Source: Meghimatium bilineatum (taxonomy: Eukaryota > Mollusca > Gastropoda > Stylommatophora > Philomycidae). Taken from it: a DNA stretch of 64,000 nucleotides. This document shows positions 33,148 through 42,611 of this stretch, piece after piece; within the stretch, counting starts at the first letter, position 1; every line of letters starts with the position of its first letter. The stretch spans positions 18,307,173 to 18,371,172 of the forward strand of contig CM067311.1 in NCBI GenBank assembly GCA_034231615.1. Direction: 5' to 3'. A program made the translations under genes and the position numbers. The notes under the pieces were generated by a model. That model did no database searches. It was not told where the DNA came from and worked only from the letters and a program-made list of their open reading frames with translations.

Positions 33148-33533
33148 CCAGTCTAAGACGGATGTGTCGGACCATTGGCAGAAAAAAACGGCGACACAAC
33201 GCATTTCCATTCTTCTTCTTCTTCTGCGCTCGTTTTCAAACTCCTGCAGATTAGCAAGATGTAGTCCGGAGAACGGAATGCGTTGTGTCAATGTTTACAG
33301 CATTGTTGCGATATCTGTGCCTTTCGGTCTGACACATCCGACTTCAGCATGGCTTTTACGACACGCGTGGAAGGTAAACAGTGTTGCTATTATTTGCTCC
33401 CCTTTCGGACCCCGGCAACACAATGGGCGGTATTTCCATTCCCTGCACTACATCCTTCTAGAAATCTAGTAGGACCATGATCCTGCTATAAGGGAGATCC
33501 AGCGGGAGTTTGAGAATGCACGCTGAAGAAGAA
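33148..33533 (+). mobile_element. SINE-2 inserted in LINE-G and itself interrupted
   Basis: An exact 12-bp target duplication GGATGATCATAG lies at 33136-33147 and 33534-33545. SINE-2 sequence is at 33148-33212 and 33432-33533; the middle is a SINE-1. Confidence 0.95.
33213..33431 (-). mobile_element. SINE-1 inserted in SINE-2, internally deleted
   Basis: An exact 10-bp target duplication ATTTCCATTC lies at 33203-33212 and 33432-33441. The SINE-1 lacks about 60 bp: the + strand goes from CATGGCTTTT straight to ACGACACGCGTGG. Confidence 0.95.
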
Positions 33534-33722
33534 GGATGATCATAGAACATGGAGTATAAGACCCAGCTGAGGCTTCCAATCGTCTGAGGAAGCAGTCAGA
33601 AAGCAAGCGACATAGATACAAACAAAGGACCCGCATCATGGACACATATTTGTTATGTATGTTCCGTTCTCGCCCCTGTGTATCGAACATTGACAAAATC
33701 AGTCACGAGAGACGCTGTAATG

Positions 33723-34009
33723 TGATGGCTTCGTAGTCCCTTTGCAATTTTTACACCGACTTGGTACCTGATTGCATGTGAAGACGCAAACGGCCATTAT
33801 CATCCATCCATATGTCAGGCAATTATGCTTTATTTCCATCTCCAGATGTGTGTTAAAAAATACTGATGAAATTCCATGAAAAATACTATGAACCATACAT
33901 AGCCATCTACTCTGGTGGTGGTGGGCACTTTTACACCGTGACTGTATTGCGATTTTGAATCACTTTGCAGATAATATGGTTGATTACCTCTCAATAGTCC
34001 AGACATAGG
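33723..34009. other. Unassigned intergenic sequence
   Basis: Nothing recognised. Confidence 0.4.
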
Positions 34010-34145
34010 TCTCCATAATGGCGTAGATCATGGCGTGAGTCAACTCCACGTCCAACCTCCTTAGTCGTCTGCTACGACACACATGTCAAGCGTCGGTATT
34101 ATTGTTCTTTGTTTCCTTTCGAGCCCCAGTAATATAAGAGCGCCG
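34010..34145 (-). mobile_element. SINE-1 5' half
   Basis: GTCAACTCCACGTCC, AACCTCCTTAGTCGTCTGCT, ACGACACACATG and TTTCGAGCCCCAGTAATA correspond to the right-hand half of SINE-1 on the + strand. Confidence 0.7.
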
Positions 34146-35395
34146 AAACCGAGATCAATCCGTATACGTTTCATTAATTGATGCAAGATGATTTGCCATT
34201 TTGGTGCCTTTCGCACCAGATCTGGTGCCAAAAATTTGAATATAATGCACACGCACTAGGTAGTGCTTTTCATTTAAAATTGTAGTTTTTAGTGCTTTTT
34301 CTCTATTTACTGGTGCTTTTCTAAACTTTGTAGAAACAATGAAATGCAAAACGGTGAATAATTAGAGAAAATAAGTTACTATCGTACTAATACTTTACCA
34401 GGTAAAATTTAGCAACATTTTTAAGCCATTCAACTATTACCATAATCTTGTACTTACAATACAGTTAAACGATAGTGTGCGAATGTTATTGCCATCGTGT
34501 GATGGTTGGTTGCTGATCCAGCGGTCCATGGGCTCATGCTCTTTGACTCAGGCATTATGTTGCTGGGAAGAGCGTGTGATGGAACATGGACTTTTGTTCC
34601 AACATTTTCGTTATGACTGCACCACCACTTAATTTATTGGTACCCTTCCTCTCAGTTTCATAATGGACAGTAATTATCCTTAGCATTTAAGAGAACAGCG
34701 GCTCAATGATTTCAGATTTTTGAAATGGCTAATAAGGATGGAAAGAGATTACACTAAATTCGCCACTGTAAATTCTGCAAATGTTTAATGGCGGGGAGAT
34801 TGAAAGATATTGAGAATCAAGTTAATACAACAAGGCATAAGAACGCTGAACAATCATTCGGGGAACAAATACTTTCACACTCAGAAATGACGTAAAAGCG
34901 ACAAAAGTAAACATGTGTGCATTTGTAAGTGGCCGACTGCGACATGGATTGAAAGACGACAGTTTTCACATTCTTTGAACTCTGAACTAAAAGTAGAGCT
35001 TTCGGTTGCCACACGGGTGATGTTGCAATAGAATTGTTGATGTCATGGGCGAAAGACATGTCTTCAGTAAATGGGGGGAGGAGGGATTTGTTTATCAAAA
35101 ATAAAAGAATGTTATTGGCCCATTACGTGCGTAATTACATCTTTTTTCATGAGATTTGTTGTGACCTTTTTTTTTATAGAAAATCGTAAAGTGGAATGGG
35201 GATGAGAAAGAGTTCCGTCTTCGTCTTTTGGCTAAATTCCTAGTACTATAAGTTATATTCTGAATTCCTTAGGGGGAGTGTGGGGTCAAGCTCAATCTAG
35301 GCAACTAGTAATAGCAACAGTATAACATTTTATGTTATGTAAACTTTAATGTTTTAGATAGTTATAAAAATAATTGTTTCGTATTAAATGTGTAA
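34146..35395. other. Mostly unassigned sequence
   Basis: No gene is supported. A possible zinc-finger remnant lies at 34740-34840; the rest shows nothing I can name. Confidence 0.5.
34740..34840 (+). pseudogene. Possible BED-type zinc-finger remnant (hAT-like)
   Basis: One + strand frame reads RHCKFCKCLMAGRLKDIENQ then VNTTRHK, a C-x2-C ... H spacing like the zinc finger at the start of hAT transposases. It has a stop just before it and no transposase core after it. Could be chance. Confidence 0.3.
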
Positions 35396-35700
35396 ATGTC
35401 ACGCAAGGAACAAACTATTATCTTCAGACTACGAACTAGCAACAATAGAGTGAGATATCACATGTTCAGCAAGTTGTGCAACTGGGGTTTGAGCCCAGAG
35501 TCAGCAGAACACATTCTTAATGCAGACATGGCTCAAATATATCAAGAAGAGAAGAAGAAAATACTGCCTACTGAGACGGTACTATTTCCAAACTTGAGGG
35601 GTTCCTTGGATGACCTGAAGCGAATTATAAGATCATTGAAGCTATTGGCGCTGTAACTTAATAACTGACCGAAGAAGTATTCAATGAAATAAAATAGTTA
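35396..35700 (+). mobile_element. LINE-D C-terminal end
   Basis: An 86-codon open stretch, SRKEQTIIFRLRTSNNRVRY then LSPESAEHILNADMAQIYQE and GSLDDLKRIIRSLK, matches 54765-55050 nearly to the 3' end (GCTATTGGCGCTGTAAC in both). Because it is the end of a retroelement protein, its leading Met is not a gene start. Confidence 0.8.
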
Positions 35701-35849
35701 AGACATTGTTAGACTTCTTCCACGTACATTATTTTAAATTAAATGTGGCGCGAACACCTGCTGGAGTATACTGCTGGATTATATTTCTGCAGCCCATTTG
35801 CTCTTGCCCGTGGTCTCATAGATACTCTTCATTACTCATATTCATTACA
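35701..35849. other. Unassigned short stretch
   Basis: Contains an imperfect duplication of CATAGATACTCTTC (about 35817 and 35849). Confidence 0.4.
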
Positions 35850-36180
35850 TAGATACTCTTCTTCATCATCAAGTACCGTCTCCGCAATGAAGGTTGGCTG
35901 CAACAGACCTCCAACATCCCCTGTCTCTTGTCTTGGTGGTGCACTCTGCTAGACTGTAACCTGTCCATCTTGTGATGTATACTCTCCCACTTGTATCTCT
36001 GCCTACCTTGCTCGCTTCACTTTGACTTTACCTTCAGGTAAGGTCTTCAATAAGATGCCATGTCTTTTAATATTTCCAAAATATTTTATTTGCTTTATCT
36101 TTATTTCTCTTAGTAATTCTTTCTTCATATTAAGTGTTTTTAGAACCTCTTTGTTTGAACCTCTTAGAACCTCATAGATT
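35850..36180 (-). mobile_element. LINE-F C-terminal fragment
   Basis: The minus strand reads EVLKTLNMKKELLREIKIKQ, IKYFGNIKRHGILLKTLPEG and KVKVKRAR, like the linker and basic tail of LINEs (QxxYFGHVxR pattern). The 3' part matches 370-555 and 60150-60220. Confidence 0.75.
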
Positions 36181-36400
36181 CTTGATTCTTCTTGATTCTT
36201 GATTAGAAAACTGGCCTCACAGCACGTGGGGCATTCCCATAAGTGCTCCGCCCTCTGTTCCAGCAGCCATTCGACTCGATGGCGTTTCGAGTCCAATGCC
36301 GCCGAAACAGATGTCGACATCAGGGCACAACTCTGGCCCTTGCGACAGTTTTCTTTGTTGTTCCGCCCACCCACGCCGTGCCCGTAAATAGTTCAAGCAC
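36181..36400. other. GC-rich island of unknown nature
   Basis: Clearly richer in G+C and CpG than its AT-rich surroundings (GCCGCCGAAACAGATGTCG, CCCACGCCGTGCCCG). Open on three frames, with no domain I know. It could be foreign sequence, the upstream part of the adjacent LINE-F, or a CpG-rich promoter piece. Confidence 0.4.
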
Positions 36401-38104
36401 AACGTCGGCATATCGGAGCAACATGGTAACTGTTATCGAAGGTTACGACTACGGAGAATACCATGGAGTACCTCATAGATACTGCGTTAACATATTCCAG
36501 GTTCAATGAGTATACAAACACCGCAATGATTTCTATAGCCAAACACCGGTTGTATTCTCGTAAAGTCTCCAAAGAGTATGGGCAGTCACGAGAGTTATAA
36601 TTTTGGAAGCCATTTTGCTCGCTTTGCGTTTGTTCCCGCCTATGTTTACTTCTATAAACTGCAAAATTCTGTACAAATGTTGTGAAGGATAGGTCATACT
36701 CAGTATTAAGGTCGGTATTTGTTATTATACGCGTTTTGGATATTTTTTGTGGTATGCATGTTTCGTTGGATAATGAGTAATCTGTCATCAATATTGGTTT
36801 TTTCTTCCACCCCATTATTGTTGACTGACTACTGACTGATTCAAGGCCACTTAAAGTTTAAGAACCCTGATTATGTGAAGTAAGAATGCTAATAACTAAT
36901 AACTTTATATTATAAATATTAGCTGACGATAATTTAAGTTATAAATATGAGTTCTTTATAAAAAATGGCTAGCGTATTGTGACTACTCTCACTACCAGTC
37001 TTTGATAATTATTTAGTTGAACTAAGAACTTAGACTTCAGAACAGACTGACTCAATTCGGCTAAATTCAACTGCTGGTTTTTTGCTTTGCAGCTTGAGTT
37101 TGCACAGTGACAATACATAATTTTTAGTCAAGGGTGGACAAGTCTATCAAAATCAATGCATACCATTTTTTTTCCCAATAGCAATTCAACCGCTTGTTTG
37201 TAGATGAAATCAAAGCAAACATACATGATATATAACTATACTCATTGTTTTCTTCTTAGATACTAAGATGCCTAACAAATTAAATAATGATTTTTGAATT
37301 TTTTGATGATGTGATGTTTTGTGATACCCCTAAGTTCTGTTAAAACTGTAGGCCCTATCCAAAGAATAACAAATAGCCTAGGTCTCAAATATGTAGCCCT
37401 AGGCTAAATAAGGGCCTAAATAATTAAATATCAAAAATGTCCACCACACTTCAATCATCACTAAAAAAATACATTGTCTCTATCTACAGAAGAACATTGG
37501 GTACATTTTTAGTTTAGGTAACTATTGCGCTATAAATAGCACACTGTTTACATTTTAAGTAGCCGACGTCATGGATTTTCGCGCAATACCAGTCAAATTG
37601 ACGGATGCCGCGACGCGCAGCTACTTACACAACACACGACATGTTCATCAGAGACGTGATTTTACATTTTTTTTTCTTTTCCAATGATTTGTACTGTGCG
37701 CTCATTATTTCTGCCCGCTACACACTGAGAGAGGGCCAGCGATTGACCAGCTAAGATAAACTTTGTCTTAATGAGATCACATTCAATCACATACTATCTA
37801 CAATGGTTAAGGAATGCGCACAACTAGGCCAAAGGTCACAGTGGTTACTTAAACGACGAAAGCGCTGAACATCGACATTAAATTAAAATTAGGCCTTCAT
37901 GTTCAATGCTGTGTTGTCCAGGCTTGAAACATCCAACTTTGATAATTGATCATCATGTTTTCATTTCATTGATTCAGATTGTTATGACCCCAGTTAGTTG
38001 GGTGCGAATTATGCCATAGGCCTAGGCAAATTAAGCCTATAAAATACAGAAATGAATAAGCCAGGAAGCAAACAGTACAAGTTCATAAACCTAATACATG
38101 GACC
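36401..38104. other. Unassigned intergenic sequence, least repeat-dense part
   Basis: No LINE or SINE copy seen. It could house the undetected 5' non-coding exon or promoter of PPP6R, but I see no motif that says so. Confidence 0.5.
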
Positions 38105-38275
38105 CTGCTCTGTGGCTAAGTGGTACAGAGTGTGTCTGTGATGATGAAGGTACAGAGTTTGATCCCTGTCACAGGCACTTGAGCATCCAGACTGTTCAGA
38201 AATCAATGGCCAACTACTGAACGCATTTATATTTCTTGGAAAAATCACTACAGCCAAAAGATGGCTACATTCTAA
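38105..38275 (+). mobile_element. T-SINE II, tRNA-headed SINE, best copy
   Basis: CTCTGTGGCTAAGTGGTACA (A-box-like) and GAGTTTGATCCCTGTCACAG (B-box-like) are tRNA-spaced, then the body CAGACTGTTCAGAAATCAAT and ACTACAGCCAAAAGATGGCT. The body recurs at 56180-56400 and 17030-17180. Confidence 0.7.
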
Positions 38276-38582
38276 GATACCCTACCAATTTTTATATTAT
38301 TTATTAGGCCCTATATTATTAGGCTTATGCCTAATGGAAAGTAAGAAGAAATATGTATGTAGGCCTTACAGCTGTAAACTTTCATTCAAGTAGATAGGTA
38401 GTAGATAGGTTATCTTCAACCTGTGCAACTCTCTACTTATTTATATAAGTAGATAGGGCCTAAACCATGAATTAATATTGAGTAATTCAATTGTGCAATG
38501 AAAACTTTCTGTTCAATGAAAACATACATTTAATAAACATGACTAGTAAAGTCATATTTTATTTATTTTTGCCTGTGTGTTA
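38276..38582. other. Unassigned intergenic sequence
   Basis: A direct repeat of GTAGATAGGT near 38390-38410; otherwise nothing. Confidence 0.4.
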
Positions 38583-38845
38583 AGGGTTCGAGAGGGGAGC
38601 AAATAATAACAACTGTTTACTTTCCAGGCTTGTCATAAGAGGCAACTAAGAAGGTTATGGGATGGAGTTGACTGTCCCATCTAATATTGATATAGGTCAG
38701 CATGACCCAAAGCCATGCTAAAGTCAGATGTGTCTGGCTAAAAGGCATAGATATTGCAGCATTGATGTAAACCATGAAACAAAGCATTCTATTCTCTGGG
38801 CTACATCTTGCTAATCTGCAGGAGTTTGATAACAAACGCATAAGA
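38583..38845 (+). mobile_element. SINE-1, nearly full copy
   Basis: In the sense direction: TGTGTTAAGGGTTCGAGAGG, GGTTATGGGATGGAGTTGAC, TGACCCAAAGCCATGCTAAA, CTACATCTTGCTAATCTGCA and GGAGTTTGATAACAAACGCA. The flanking ATTTTATTTATTTTTG and ATTTTATTGATTTTTG look like its target duplication. Confidence 0.88.
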
Positions 38846-39039
38846 TGCTATTTTATTGATTTTTGACAACAGCAAGATAAAGTGTAGAGGAGATCTGGGT
38901 AGGTTAAAGTTTAGTGAAAGTATCGTATGCTAATCCAATAAGTCCTGGTTAGAAAACAATGTCATCTTTGAAAATAAATAAAATACTTAGATATCACTTT
39001 TCTTGTCAGCACATTGTATACGTCTAGGAATATTTTAGT

Positions 39040-40800
39040 TCGACTCAGATTATATTAAATGCTGAATATAGTGCAACGAAATGTCGGCATATTCTCCATA
39101 ACTAACGTTACTAACATCTCCTTTGTCTTCTCCTCATTCGCAGTTTCATATGTCTGCACAGCAAATCTGGTTTTCTTAATAAATGCTGCTGTATTTGAAA
39201 GCTCCTTGGTGCTCCAATACAGCTTTATGTGGGTATCCATCTCTGTGGGCCAGTGGTATTCCCTTAGGTTTAGTGTCTTGCAGGATATATTGAGTGGTCT
39301 GTGCTACCTGCCCACATGGACACAGGTGATGGAACTAGTCTTAGTCTATTTAAGTGGATGTTTGGTCTGTTGTGTCCTCATTTGAGGCGGATGATAATAA
39401 CCTGCTCAGCTCTGTTGAGATAGTGGTAGTTGTCTTTTGGTTGGTTGGCTATCCTAATAGCTTTGATAAGGGTTCTTTTTTTTGGTAGGTGATTTCTTGG
39501 TCGTTTTGTTCCTGTGTTGCTCCATCCTTTGCTAGTCTATCTGCCTCTTCATTTCCTGGTATGCCACAGTGGGATAATATCCACTGTAGTACTACCTTTC
39601 TTTGGATGCTCACTTTCTAATGGCTTCATTCAGGTCTGGGAGTTTGTCGCTGTCAAGGGCTTGTAGGACAGACATTGCATCAGTAAGAAACACCGCCTGT
39701 TGACATTGACTTATTGTGTTTTTAATTGTTTCTGCAGCAATATTTAGAGCCTGTACTTCTGCAGAGTATTTGGAGCAGAGTCCAGTTGGTGAACATGTGG
39801 ATTCAGTTTTGTGGATTCTGGATATTTTACGTACACAACACCTCCATTCTTCACTGCTCTGGTTACTGATCCGTCTGTATATACTTCTTTCCATGCTTCT
39901 CTGGGGTACATATCTTCAATAATGTTGCATACTATTGTTTTCTTTAGCAGAGTATTCAGTTCTATCATAGTGTAGTTGTTGTTTATGGTGGTTCTGATAG
40001 TGAGATTTTGATATTGCTCCCACGGAACTGGAAAAAGTTTTATTTCTCGCAGTTCTTCCATATATTTTCTTGTTTAGTTTCTTGGATCAGTGAATAAAAC
40101 TGCTCCTATATAGCCTTCAACTGGCTAGGTCTCCAAATCTGGCCTTCATAGGATGCACTGGTATGCTCTTATACTTTTCTGCATGGATCCTGGTCTAAGT
40201 GTCCCACCTGTATGGTAAGAGAGTGATGCCTGTAGTTTTTTTTCTATTTAATTTATGGGAAAGGTCTTTATGACACCTGTGATAAGGTGAAGTGTTTGAT
40301 TTTGTACCCTGTCCAGGACTTGTAGATGGGAATTGGCTGCTGAAGTCCATGCTTTTGATCCATATTCTAGTACTGGTCTAATTGTACATATATATATATA
40401 TATACATCCTCCCTCCCCCGCTTCTTCCTGCCAATTTCCTAATGAAGTTTCTTCATGCGTTTGCTTTTATTTTCTGAATGTTAGACCTCCATGACTCAAA
40501 AAAAAATCAGTCTCATATCTAGTGTAGTGCCCAAGTACACTGTCTCATCTTCTATTTGAATATGTACATTTCAAAGTTTGATCTCTCCTGCTTTCTCCTT
40601 ATTTGAGAGAGTGAAGAGTGTTGTTGAGGACTTTTCAGCATTGATCTTTATTATCCATTTCTCTACCCATGCTATGTTGTCTGCTGCCTTTTGTATTTTC
40701 TTGTTGGCTGTCTTTAGATGTTCTTCTACAGACCATGTCATCAGCATACTTAGCAACTTTTACATATTGTAGCAGCTCGCAGATTAGATCATTTTTGAAC
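39040..40800 (-). pseudogene. LINE-D, second long copy (RT end, ribonuclease H, C-terminus)
   Basis: The minus strand shows ENKRIQKAADNIAWVEKWI-like thumb sequence near 40650-40700, EVYTDGSVTRAVKNGGVVY (39830-39890), AEVQALNIAAETI, VFLTDAMSVLQALDS and, near 39510-39590, an [22 protein letters not shown] stretch. All four ribonuclease H acidic positions are recognisable. The C-terminus STKELSNTAAFIKKTRF lies near 39160-39215. Broken by frameshifts; the core RT is missing. Confidence 0.87.
40386..40405. repeat. (TA)n microsatellite inside LINE-D
   Basis: About nine TA units. Confidence 0.9.
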
Positions 40801-41140
40801 ATTCTTACTTGGGAAAGAATTGAAGAGGAAGGACTTTATGTGTTATGTTGGTCTGTCACAGTTGATGATGACCATTCAGCTCAAATGGGATGATGATAAG
40901 GATGATGTTGTTTGAGGTGTGCCTGTGACTTGACGTAATCCTAGTCTAGAGGGCGCTAATTCTTGGTCACATGGGCCTAAACATCATAAAGTTCCATGTT
41001 GATAATTGAGTTCATAACAACGGATAATTTTATTATCTGAGAGGTGTATTCGGAAAGACATCGAAAGATGATTTTTTTAGCTGATAAAGGTTAATATTTC
41101 ATACGTATGTAGAGAAAAATAAACTCAATAAAAAAAAAAG

Positions 41141-41385
41141 AAAACTTTCATTTCTTGTGATATATTTATTCACAAACTCCTGAAATGCAGTAAGATCTAG
41201 TCTGGAGAAGAAATGTGTTGCATCATGATTGATTGCAATAATTTCGTATTTCAAACCAACACATTTAACTTCATCAATGCATTTTGTAACGACATCAACT
41301 CCCACTCTCTTTCCTGCTTCTTAAAACATTCGTGACAGGTCACAGTGTTACTATTTCATATTTTTACAACACAAAGTTAATGAAG
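41141..41385 (-). mobile_element. Old SINE-1 copy
   Basis: TTCACAAACTCCTGAAATGC, AGATCTAGTCTGGAG, GACATCAACTCCCAC and TTCGTGACAGGTCACAGTG in SINE-1 order. Strongly diverged. Confidence 0.55.
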
Positions 41386-41445
41386 TAAAAGTATTTCTAT
41401 AAGTGCATTGTTCAAAATTATAGCAAGTATACATTGTTCCTTCTT

Positions 41446-41630
41446 TGACAGCTTAGCTGCAATATATGTACTTTTTGGCCTGACACACCCAACTTCAGGG
41501 TCAGTTTGACCCTATATTAGATGGGACAGTCAACTCTATCCCATAACCTCCTTAGTTGCCTCTTAAACATGCATGAAGTGTTGCTTTTCTCCCTTTTCAT
41601 AGGGCCCCACAAACACACAAGCATTGTTTA
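41446..41630 (-). mobile_element. SINE-1, 3'-truncated
   Basis: TTAGCTGCAATATATG, TTTGGCCTGACACACCC, GATGGGACAGTCAACTC, CATAACCTCCTTAGTTGCC and GGGCCCCACAAACACACAAG. Confidence 0.8.
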
Positions 41631-41649
41631 TTGTTTAAACCTACGCATG

Positions 41650-41745
41650 TATTGCCATCAAGCTGTAAACCATGGTACAACACATTCTGTTCTGTGAACT
41701 ATATTTGACTAACCTGCAGGAGTTTGAGAATTAATACAGAACAAT
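41650..41745 (+). mobile_element. SINE-1 3' end
   Basis: GCCATCAAGCTGTAAACCAT, then AACCTGCAGGAGTTTGAGAA and an ACAGAAC remnant of the tail. Confidence 0.75.
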
Positions 41746-42049
41746 TATAATACTCAAACAAAAAGAAGTAGTAAAAAAAATATTGGAGACTGAACAGTGG
41801 AAAAACCAACTACTTTAATAAGTTTTATGGGAAAATCTCAAGAATTAACTCAAAATATAAATTGCGGGAGTGTTATTGTTAGTTACAACTTCAAGATGAT
41901 TATTAATTAATGAATTATTATTGTGATCTCTACAACTAAATTCTACAGCATAGTTGATAGAGCCTAGAAGTATATTTCTGGCATTCTGATAAGGAAGCAC
42001 AAAATATTGACACCCGCCATGCATAGCGAAAGATTCACTTTAGAGGATT

Positions 42050-42140
42050 TTTTTTACAGTCAAGCTGTAAACCATGAGACAACACTTTCTGGACCATCCT
42101 GCTAACCTGCAGGAGTTTGAGAATGACCACTGAAGATTTA
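42050..42140 (+). mobile_element. SINE-1 3' end
   Basis: CAAGCTGTAAACCATGAGAC, then CATCCTGCTAACCTGCAGGA and GTTTGAGAATGACCACTGAA. Confidence 0.75.
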
Positions 42141-42254
42141 TAGCTTCTGTAGACTCATTATATGAATAAAGCAGGCATGTAGAAAGGATAACAGTTTAAT
42201 GAATTGTCCATATCGCACGTGTTACCGGGCCTGAAAGAGGGGTGAAGAATCTCA

Positions 42255-42475
42255 GTATAGTTACTTGCCACATGTCCTACAAGATGTCTAAAGATATTTG
42301 TGGGTGGAGTTAGTTGTCTCATCCCATAAAGGGCCAAAGTGACTCTGGCCATGCTGAAAAGTCAGATGTCTCAAAGTGAAAGGGACATATATCACATCCA
42401 ACTGTAAACTATGATGTTTTCCGTTCTTCAGATTACATCCTGCTAATCTGCAGAAGTTTGAGAATGAACACCTAA
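42255..42475 (+). mobile_element. SINE-1 copy
   Basis: GGTGGAGTTAGTTGTCTCAT, GGCCATGCTGAAAAGTCAGA, TAAACTATGATG and ATCCTGCTAATCTGCAGAAG, ending about 75 bp before the PPP6R coding exon. Confidence 0.8.
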
Positions 42476-42551
42476 AAAGAATTGTGCCCAAAACTAATGA
42501 TTTCTGCTGTGAAAATAACGATAATTCTATGGTTTCATATTTTCAGATAAA

Positions 42552-42611
42552 ATGTTTTGGAAGTTTAATCTGTTGACATCATCTCATATAGACACACTCC
42601 TTGACAAAGAG
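42552..42611 (+). CDS. PPP6R: PPP6R first coding exon
   Basis: 20 codons from [24 protein letters not shown] at -3 gives a fair start context. The donor is GTAAGA at 42612, phase 0. The exon itself begins at 42547, after TTTTCAG. Confidence 0.95.

Larger units (their letters stand above)
32800..33722 (+). pseudogene. LINE-G C-terminal region, split by nested SINEs
   Basis: Before the insertion it reads MQCVRRILNVRWQDKVTITR near 32840-32900, CLRVAIVK-type sequence and the GELAHG-like stretch near 33020. After it come DHRTWSIRPS (33540-33570) and the closing MDTYLLCMFRSRPCVSN and IDKISHERRCN (33638-33718), like the cysteine/histidine-rich tail of many animal LINEs. The SINE-2 at 33148-33533 interrupts it, with a 12-bp duplication. 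Confidence 0.85.

Noticed and set aside
35396..35656. 86-codon frame starting with Met as a small host gene
   Set aside because: It matches the C-terminus of LINE-D at 54.8 kb and ends at the same 3' sequence.
36003..36374. 123-codon minus-strand frame as a host gene
   Set aside because: Its C-terminal half is LINE-F protein; the N-terminal half is unassigned GC-rich sequence.
38105..38180. tRNA gene
   Set aside because: Same reason. The body after it recurs elsewhere as a SINE.
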